From contig DQIO01000313.1 of NCBI GenBank assembly GCA_020793555.1, positions 1 to 19,057 of the forward strand: a stretch of 19,057 bases of DNA, given 5' to 3'. Made by a program: the position numbers and the translations under genes. Shown here in pieces: positions 14,012 through 19,057 of this stretch (positions within the stretch are counted from its first letter, which is position 1; each line of letters begins with the position of its first letter). Below the pieces are notes generated by a model that was given only the letters and a program-made list of their open reading frames with translations, was not told the DNA's origin and did no database searches. The DNA is from Methanosarcinaceae archaeon. GTDB lineage: Archaea > Halobacteriota > Methanosarcinia > Methanosarcinales > Methanosarcinaceae.

Positions 14012-15307
14012 TTATTTCTTCTGCAACTTCGCCACAACAGCCTCTACCTGTTCGACTGCTGTCCCAATATACTTGTCAGGGTCTACAAGATTTACAATAT
14101 CATCTTTGTTCAGGTATTTTGTAACCTCCTTGTTGGCAAGCAAAACATCTTTGAAGTGTTGTCCACCCTCGTGTGCTATCATTGCACTGCTTCGCACAAT
14201 CTCATGTGCTTCCTGCCTGCCAACCCCGCGCATTGCGAGTTCGATCATCACGGCTTCACCCATGTTGAGCCCGCGCAAAAGATCAAGGTTGCTGCGTATG
14301 TTTTCGGGATAGAAACGCAGGTTTTCAATAACACCAATTGCAAGTTTGATTATGTGGTCTGTGAGGACGCATGCTTCAGGGAATACGATCCTTTCGCATG
14401 ATGAGTTGGTGAGGTCACGTTCATCCCAGAGTGTGTTGTTCATCAGTTCCGGCTCGATCATGGCACGCACGATGCGGGCTAGTCCGCATATCTGCTCGGA
14501 CTTGATCGGGTTTCGTTTGTGTGGCATTGTGGATGAACCAACCTGTTTTTTGCCAAAACTCTCTTCAACCTCTGCAATTTCGCTTCTCTGGAGTGATCGG
14601 AATTCGACAGCGATTTTGTCCAGTGTGGTTACGGTGTTTGCCATCCACATGACGAATTCGGCATGACGGTCACGCTGGATGATCTGGTTTGAGACATCCA
14701 CCGCGCCAATTTTGAGATATTCCATTGTACGTTTCTGGATCTCGATCCCGTCTTTGCCAAAGGCAGCCTGTGTGCCTACTGCACCTGTCATTTGACCGAC
14801 AGTGGCGCGGGGTTTGAGTTGTTCAAGCCGCTCGATATGACGTGCAACTTCGGATGCCCAGATGGCAAACCGCAGTCCGTATGTTGTCGGGACACCGATC
14901 TGACCGTGTGTGCGTCCGGCACATACCAGATTCTTGTTGTCGCTTGCCTGTTTGACAAGCACTGCCAGAAGTTGGTCCATTTTCTTTTCAAGTATCTCGA
15001 TAGCGTCCTTGATCTGAAGTCCTGTTGAAGTGTCAAGAATATCGTTGGAGGTCGCACCAAAGTGCACCCACTTACCTGCTTCTTCGGTGCACTGCTCGGT
15101 AATTCCAATGACCACAGCCATCATGTCATGGTCAATTTCATCCTCGATCGCTTTTACACGTTCAAGTTGTACGGATTGAATGCTTTTTGCGATATTCTCA
15201 GCTGCATCTTTTGGGATAAGCCCGATGTCAGCCTCTGCCATTGCAAGGGCAGCTTCGGTCTCCATGAGTTTGTCAAGGCGGTTTGCCTCACTCCAAACGT
15301 ATTTCAT
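14012..15307 (-). CDS. purB: Adenylosuccinate lyase, body of gene downstream of a nonsense codon
   Basis: PurB splits SAICAR to AICAR and adenylosuccinate to AMP, both with release of fumarate. The 431 residues from ATG 15307 (MKYVWSEANR) contain all later family motifs: EIDHDMM at 57-63, GRTHGQIGVPTTYG at 131-144, and the fumarase/ASL signature GSSTMPHKRNPIKSE at 257-271, with a normal C-terminus. The natural start is clearly upstream at ATG 15349 (MAIHPIEYR, then GTDE and MKYVW), giving 446 residues, but codon 10, where the family has the Tyr of the conserved Arg-Tyr pair, is TAA. As written, only re-initiation at 15307 (no ribosome site seen) could make the 431-residue form, which lacks the substrate-binding Arg-Tyr. 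Alternatives are readthrough, a sequencing error, or a pseudogene. A hairpin follows the stop. Confidence 0.88.
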   Translation of the reverse strand: MKYVWSEANRLDKLMETEAALAMAEADIGLIPKDAAENIAKSIQSVQLERVKAIEDEIDHDMMAVVIGITEQCTEEAGKWVHFGATSNDILDTSTGLQIKDAIEILEKKMDQLLAVLVKQASDNKNLVCAGRTHGQIGVPTTYGLRFAIWASEVARHIERLEQLKPRATVGQMTGAVGTQAAFGKDGIEIQKRTMEYLKIGAVDVSNQIIQRDRHAEFVMWMANTVTTLDKIAVEFRSLQRSEIAEVEESFGKKQVGSSTMPHKRNPIKSEQICGLARIVRAMIEPELMNNTLWDERDLTNSSCERIVFPEACVLTDHIIKLAIGVIENLRFYPENIRSNLDLLRGLNMGEAVMIELAMRGVGRQEAHEIVRSSAMIAHEGGQHFKDVLLANKEVTKYLNKDDIVNLVDPDKYIGTAVEQVEAVVAKLQKK

Positions 15308-15319
15308 TTCGTCTGTACC

Positions 15320-15349
15320 TTAGCGGTATTCTATTGGGTGAATTGCCAT
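15320..15349 (-). other. purB: Native purB N-terminus ending in an in-frame TAA
   Basis: ATG 15349-15347 with GGAG about 10 nt upstream begins MAIHPIEYR, then TAA (15322-15320), then GGT-ACA-GAC-GAA-ATG in the same frame into the purB body. The homologous archaeal start is 'IEYRYGT-x-EM', so a TAT or TAC codon has apparently become TAA by one substitution. Confidence 0.8.
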
Positions 15350-15682
15350 ATTTTTGAATCTCCATTGTGGATAATTTGTGTTATTTGAATTGGTGTGGAT
15401 TACTCTTGTAAGTAATAAATAGGCTTTGAATCGAATGGAGAATTGTCTTACAAATTTGGTCGTCGGTGTTATGTGAATCAAGTTGATATACTTTGGTAAA
15501 AGCATCAACACGTCGCAAGCGGCGTGTTCCTCCGTTACTAATTAATTGTAACTACAAATCAAAAATGATGTCACATTGTTAAAAATGCATCATGGGGCAT
15601 GCCAAAGATAATTAAAACACATCTGTCTGACTATGTGAGGGGGATAGTTTATACTTAAACTAAAATGGGGGGAGAAGATGTT
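15350..15682. other. Intergenic region upstream of purB
   Basis: It holds the purB leader and presumably its promoter (minus-strand 'ctatttattac', about 15412-15422, is the best TATA-like candidate) and the GC-rich hairpin at 15509. A minus-strand frame at 15511-15320 is only the extension of the purB frame upstream of its start. Nothing else is supported. Confidence 0.35.
15509..15526. repeat. GC-rich hairpin (family member 3)
   Basis: CACGTCGC-AA-GCGGCGTG, 8-bp arms with one mismatch, followed by 'ttactaattaattg'. It resembles the hairpins at 13459 and 13721 in composition and in the AT-rich sequence that follows. Confidence 0.45.
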
Positions 15683-16462
15683 TTAATCTTTCAAATTATG
15701 AATTTCAAACCCTAATGTTACTATAATAAAGAACCACCCAGCACAAATAAGGGAAAATATCAAGTATCTCCATTTTATCATAATATCATAATCTAAAAGC
15801 ATCATAAAAAGTGGCAAAAAAATACCGACAAGTGAAAAAATAGACAAATTTATCAGATGTTTTTTTGAGTCAAGAACATCTTTATTGGACGATAATTGTT
15901 CCTCTTTGTATTTTAAAACGTTATCTAAAAAAAGTACTTCCCCTTTTTTAGTACTGATATCATTTTCATATTCTCGATATTTAGTCAATTTTAAACTAAG
16001 TTGAGTGCCTCCTTCCCCTTTTTCTAATTGATATAACATATAACTGCTTGGAATATTAGATGGATTGAAAGTGTTATCTAGGCTTTTACAAAGTTCAATT
16101 TCTCTATCACTTAGCAGTTCTTTTGTTCGAAGATAGATTTGATCAGTTTCTTCAACGAGATATGTATATTTTTTATTAATCTCATCAATTTCATTTTTGA
16201 GTTGTTTGAGGTACAATTTTTGATTTAAGACTTTAGTTGTTAGGAATGCGCCCATTAAACCGACTATTGCAGCAGCACTTTGTGCAGATGCACTATAAAA
16301 CCAATTTGGATCAATTTGGGATGCTATAAAAGTTGTATTGCTAGCGTTTAGAAAAGAGCTAGATGAATAATCAATAAAACTAGAAGTATAGTTTGTTATA
16401 TTTGTAACGTTGGTTGAATTAGAATTATTGTTCAATAAAACTTCTTGAATATTTCCATTCAT
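15683..16462 (-). CDS. Three-TM coiled-coil membrane protein, unknown function
   Basis: A 259-residue protein. Residues 1-50 are Asn/Ser/Thr-rich with six N-glycosylation sequons (for example N18VT, N21IT, N24YT, N42TT), pointing to an outside-facing, possibly glycosylated N-terminus. A first membrane segment at about 56-77 (SASAQSAAAIVGLMGAFLTT) is followed by a long charged coiled coil at about 80-125, a helical region to 200, and two further membrane segments at 205-224 and 231-251. The coiled-coil part would then lie in the cytoplasm. There is no Shine-Dalgarno sequence before the ATG, and a TATA-like 'ttttaaaaac' about 28 nt upstream suggests a leaderless message. The family is not recognised; a sensor or signalling role is only a guess. 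Confidence 0.65.
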   Translation of the reverse strand: MNGNIQEVLLNNNSNSTNVTNITNYTSSFIDYSSSSFLNASNTTFIASQIDPNWFYSASAQSAAAIVGLMGAFLTTKVLNQKLYLKQLKNEIDEINKKYTYLVEETDQIYLRTKELLSDREIELCKSLDNTFNPSNIPSSYMLYQLEKGEGGTQLSLKLTKYREYENDISTKKGEVLFLDNVLKYKEEQLSSNKDVLDSKKHLINLSIFSLVGIFLPLFMMLLDYDIMIKWRYLIFSLICAGWFFIIVTLGFEIHNLKD

Positions 16463-16783
16463 TTATGTCATGATAATAATCTAAGTTTTTAAAAGTATCG
16501 TTTGTCTGAGATTATTGGAAAAGGAGTAAAATGGAAACATTCTAACCAATATTGGTAAATAAAATGTTATGCAATATTGTGCCATATTTATTGAATAAGT
16601 TGGAATGCCTCGAAATATGGAATTTTCTGATAGTTTCTATTAAAAATTTAGAGATTTTGTATCTGATTTAGTCACAGTTTTAATTAAGCAGAGAAAAATA
16701 TTTTTTTCAATCTTAAATACGTTAAATATTAATATGTGTAAATATAATTCATACTTATAAAAATAAATATATAGAGGTTTGAT
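16463..16783. other. Divergent promoter region
   Basis: This very AT-rich 320-bp spacer separates the minus-strand membrane-protein gene from the plus-strand lipoprotein gene. 'aaatataattc' (about 16740-16750) is a fitting TATA box for the lipoprotein, leaving a short leader that holds AGAGG at 16773-16777. No ORF or RNA gene is recognised. Confidence 0.4.
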
Positions 16784-17410
16784 ATGAGGAAATCAATGAA
16801 ACTGTTTATGATATTTTCCGTTTTTATTTGTATATCAGCATCATTAGGTTGTATAGGAAATTCAGATTACACAGGGGAATCAACTGTTGTTAATACCAAT
16901 GAAAAAGTAGTAGTAGAAGAAAAAGAAGAAGAAATACTCAAAAATGGTACGTATCAAAATCCTGCACAGATTCGTGAGCCAGTTGTATTAAAGTCGTTAT
17001 ATGGATATGGTGTGATTGGGGTGAGTATTGTCATAAGGGGACCATATGCAAATGAATTGGCTTATACTGCTAATCAGTTTAATCGTGAACCTAGTTTTGG
17101 GTATGAATATGCATTTGTATTCGTAAGTTATATGGTGCCTGAAACAGAAAAACAAGCAGTCACAGTAAGCAGCTTTCAGTATAAGGCATTTTCAAATGGT
17201 GTAGAATGCGATTCGCCTATAATTGTAATGCCAAAACATCTAATGGAATTCTCCACAGGAACTGTTTTACCAGGTGGTTTTAAAAGTGGTTGGATTCCGT
17301 TCATCGTTCCAGAGAATGAGGTGGTACTTGTATCGTATGCACCTTTGGGAACACCAGAATGTTACATAAGTATTGGAGATTATCAAACAGATGGTACAAA
17401 TGGGGGGTAA
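16784..17410 (+). CDS. Lipoprotein with probable Ig-like (DUF4352-type) domain
   Basis: The 208-residue protein starts at an ATG preceded by AGAGG 6 nt upstream. Signal peptide 1-22 ends in the lipobox ASLGC (Cys23), followed by an acidic linker (VVVEEKEEEIL). Residues about 55-195 form a beta-rich domain (NPAQIREPVV ... YEYAFVFVSYMVPETEKQAV ... FKSGWIPFIVPENEVVLVSY) resembling the DUF4352/telomere-repeat-binding-like Ig fold seen in many archaeal lipoproteins. It would be anchored on the external membrane face. It is the same general type as the protein at 3154-4071 but is not a close copy. Function unknown. Confidence 0.75.
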   Translation: MRKSMKLFMIFSVFICISASLGCIGNSDYTGESTVVNTNEKVVVEEKEEEILKNGTYQNPAQIREPVVLKSLYGYGVIGVSIVIRGPYANELAYTANQFNREPSFGYEYAFVFVSYMVPETEKQAVTVSSFQYKAFSNGVECDSPIIVMPKHLMEFSTGTVLPGGFKSGWIPFIVPENEVVLVSYAPLGTPECYISIGDYQTDGTNGG

Positions 17411-17420
17411 CTAAACAGAG

Positions 17421-17467
17421 TGTACCGGTACAACCTTTTAAAATTATATGGGATTCCCCATATAATT
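17421..17467. repeat. Two inverted repeats after the lipoprotein gene
   Basis: TGTACCGGTACA (17421-17432) is a perfect 12-bp palindrome. AATTATATGGG-attc-CCCATATAATT (17442-17452 and 17457-17467) is a perfect 11-bp stem with a four-base loop. Both lie within 60 bp of the stop. The second is a plausible transcript 3' hairpin and the first looks more like a protein-binding site. Confidence 0.55.
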
Positions 17468-17680
17468 CATTTTATATTCCATAGATATCAAAAAAATAAA
17501 ATCCATCGCTGATTATATTTATGCAGACATTGTGGGATGCAGAATTGATTATAGTGTAATGGGGGAAGAAACTGTTGTCACTAAAAGTTTCCCTCAATAA
17601 AGGAGTACAAAAATATCAAGATGGTAGTATTTAATGAAATTGGTGGAATTATAAGAAATGAAAATATTAAAGATGAATAA
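17466..17680 (+). pseudogene. Coding-like scraps with no proper start
   Basis: An open stretch 17466-17600 reads IDIKKIKSIADYIYADIVGC then RIDYSVMGEETVVTKSFPQ and TAA, without an initial ATG. After an AAGGAG at 17600-17605 a second frame gives MVVFNEIGGIIRNENIKDE (17621-17680). Both look like pieces of real proteins, perhaps one gene broken by a frameshift, but no family is recognised. From 17681 to 17798 nothing is seen. Confidence 0.25.
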
Positions 17681-17798
17681 GCTCTTTTAAGAGTTTAGGA
17701 TTCTTTGTTTTTCCAAGGTGTTTCGCCACTTACGCTTTGCCCCAGTACGAATTATATTGCCGCAGAGATTGACGAAAACGTAAAATATTTTATGATCA

Positions 17799-18776
17799 TT
17801 AATTTAAACCATTTATTATTGCCACAAGTTTTTCAACATCTTCGATTGCTTTTATCGCATCCGATCTTTTGAAGTTTTTTTGATTGTTATGGATTTTGCT
17901 GTTTCTTACATGATATGCTTCTTTTATAGATACCATTAATTCTTCATCTAATTTTTGCTTTCCTATGAATGAAATAACAAACCTAATTTTATCCATTAAT
18001 TTAACTTTTTTAAAAACTTCATCCAAATTAACATAGCTACCCTTTTCTTTTGACAATTGTTTAGATTTCATTCTTAAACAATCATTTAAAGCAGATTCTA
18101 CGGATATGAACAATTCAATATATACTAAATCAAAATGATATTCTGTATAATGAATCTTAGCCATTTCTAAATATTTCTTATCAATTTTTGTAGCAGATTT
18201 CAAATCGTCCTTTACGAGCATTATATCATCAAAATCTTCGGGTTTTTTTGCAGTTCCAACAATTTCACCAATATCTAAAACAACTAAATCAGTATTATCT
18301 GAGTGATCTAACATTTCTCTGATTACTCTAAGTTCTATGTAGTTTCCAAGTTCAGAACTTTTAATTTTGTAGTCGAATTCTATTTTCTTATCATGTAAAT
18401 CTTCTAATTCATTTTGATTTTCATGTTCAGAATCTTCAAGATTACTTAGAAAAGTATCATAGTATATATCAAAATCCATTAAGAAAATTTCGATATTTTC
18501 AATTGGTATGCCTGTAACTTCTGAGATAACACGGTCAATTTCTTTTATTGTAAAATGTGATTTATCAAATCTTTTTTTCACTTCAAATACGGTTGTTCTA
18601 TACTTACAATTGTATTCTATAACACCTTCTTCCTCTTCAAGATCCGTGTCAATTTCAACTACTTTATCCGATGATAAAAAAATAAAATTAAGTAAAGGGT
18701 CATTTTCAATTGGAAGTTCATATTTCCAAGACATTGCTTCAAGTTTGCCTATTAATAAATAACTATAGTCTCCCAT
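17799..18776 (-). CDS. HEPN-type protein with C-terminal R-x4-H motif
   Basis: The start is taken as ATG 18776 (325 residues); a TTG three codons earlier would also be in frame, and neither has a Shine-Dalgarno sequence. The protein is soluble, acidic in the N-terminal half, with an unrecognised region at about 1-200. The C-terminal ~120 residues are helical: YIELFISVESALNDCLRMKS, then VKLMDKIRFVISFIGKQKLD, then the motif YHVRNSKIHN with R-x4-H (R291, H296) and a final helix AIKAIEDVEKLVAIINGL. This layout matches Apea-like/MAE-type HEPN domains, which act as RNases or as partners in stress and phage responses. It is a lone gene with its own promoter. Activity is inferred from the motif only. 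Confidence 0.65.
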   Translation of the reverse strand: MGDYSYLLIGKLEAMSWKYELPIENDPLLNFIFLSSDKVVEIDTDLEEEEGVIEYNCKYRTTVFEVKKRFDKSHFTIKEIDRVISEVTGIPIENIEIFLMDFDIYYDTFLSNLEDSEHENQNELEDLHDKKIEFDYKIKSSELGNYIELRVIREMLDHSDNTDLVVLDIGEIVGTAKKPEDFDDIMLVKDDLKSATKIDKKYLEMAKIHYTEYHFDLVYIELFISVESALNDCLRMKSKQLSKEKGSYVNLDEVFKKVKLMDKIRFVISFIGKQKLDEELMVSIKEAYHVRNSKIHNNQKNFKRSDAIKAIEDVEKLVAIINGLN

Positions 18777-19000
18777 TAGAATCAAGAAATGAAATTATTA
18801 GTTGAAATAAATTATGTATTAAATATCCAAGTTTTACATGAAAAACGAAACTTATTGAAATTTTGAGTATCTATTTTTCAAGATACATATTACCTATAAA
18901 TAAAGTGAGAGTGTTGCGTTTTAACCGCACGAAAATCATGTGAATAAAAAGAAATGTTGATACCAAAAACAATAAAACCAATCCCCTCAAACACAAACAC
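18777..19000. other. Divergent spacer before the last gene
   Basis: 'ctataaata' (18894-18902) is a good plus-strand TATA box about 100 nt before the ATG at 19001, implying a leader of about 75 nt. No other element is recognised. Confidence 0.35.
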
Positions 19001-19057
19001 ATGCCCAAAATCTCACTCCATTCAACCGCCGACCCCCGCGATATAACTAAAGTACTT
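19001..19057 (+). CDS. Start of a gene running out of the window
   Basis: Nineteen codons from ATG 19001 (MPKISLHSTADPRDITKVL) are open to the window edge. The higher G+C at third positions resembles the housekeeping genes. There is no clear Shine-Dalgarno sequence. The family cannot be named from this much. Confidence 0.45.
   Translation, partial: MPKISLHSTADPRDITKVL

Noticed and set aside
15320..15322. Pyrrolysine readthrough of the purB stop
   Set aside because: The codon is TAA, whereas pyrrolysine uses TAG.

Overview
The window looks like a chromosomal segment of a methanogenic euryarchaeon, most plausibly a Methanosarcinales member of the Methanococcoides/Methanolobus type. This is inferred from a GMP synthase PP-ATPase subunit encoded as a separate protein, an archaeosine radical SAM enzyme (RaSEA), a C-terminal piece of 'methanogenesis marker protein 12', an archaeal-family ATPase with a DUF234-like tail, DUF1670-like debris, short AT-rich promoters with TATA boxes, and several apparently leaderless genes. 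Genus is a guess from gene content only.

Layout. 1-1060: a glutamate/leucine-type dehydrogenase without its first ~100 residues, abutting unrelated sequence. 1085-3060: a repeat, a SIR2-domain protein with a short upstream ORF, then gene debris including recognisable scraps of purH and a DUF1670 protein. 3154-5750: an operon of two lipoproteins and a HEPN-type protein. 5751-8972: a coiled-coil zinc-ribbon protein, a 68-bp inverted-repeat element, an archaeal ATPase whose start codon lies inside a 33-bp palindrome, and a minimal MscS channel. 9018-9973: three adjacent gene remnants (internally deleted ATPase copy, C-terminus of an exported protein, C-terminus of marker protein 12). 9980-11251: a TauE/SafE-type transporter, a second exact copy of the ATPase-start palindrome, a small winged-helix protein and a shortened TfoX-like ORF. 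11407-13378: the housekeeping pair guaAB-raSEA. 13379-14011: an intergenic stretch with a 32-bp-period palindrome array and GC-rich hairpins. 14012-15349: purB with an in-frame TAA at codon 10. 15683-18776: a three-TM coiled-coil protein, a lipoprotein and a second HEPN-type protein. A gene enters at 19001.

The purine genes (guaAB, purB, purH debris) are the coherent metabolic theme. The other theme is decay and turnover: at least six gene remnants, two dispersed repeat families and duplicated regulatory DNA. SIR2 and HEPN domains are typical of anti-phage or toxin genes, so the accessory parts resemble a worn defence region, but no complete known defence system is visible. The most unusual observations are the purB nonsense codon, the exactly 32-bp-spaced palindromes between convergent genes, and the palindrome that doubles as operator and start codon of the ATPase and recurs 4 kb away.
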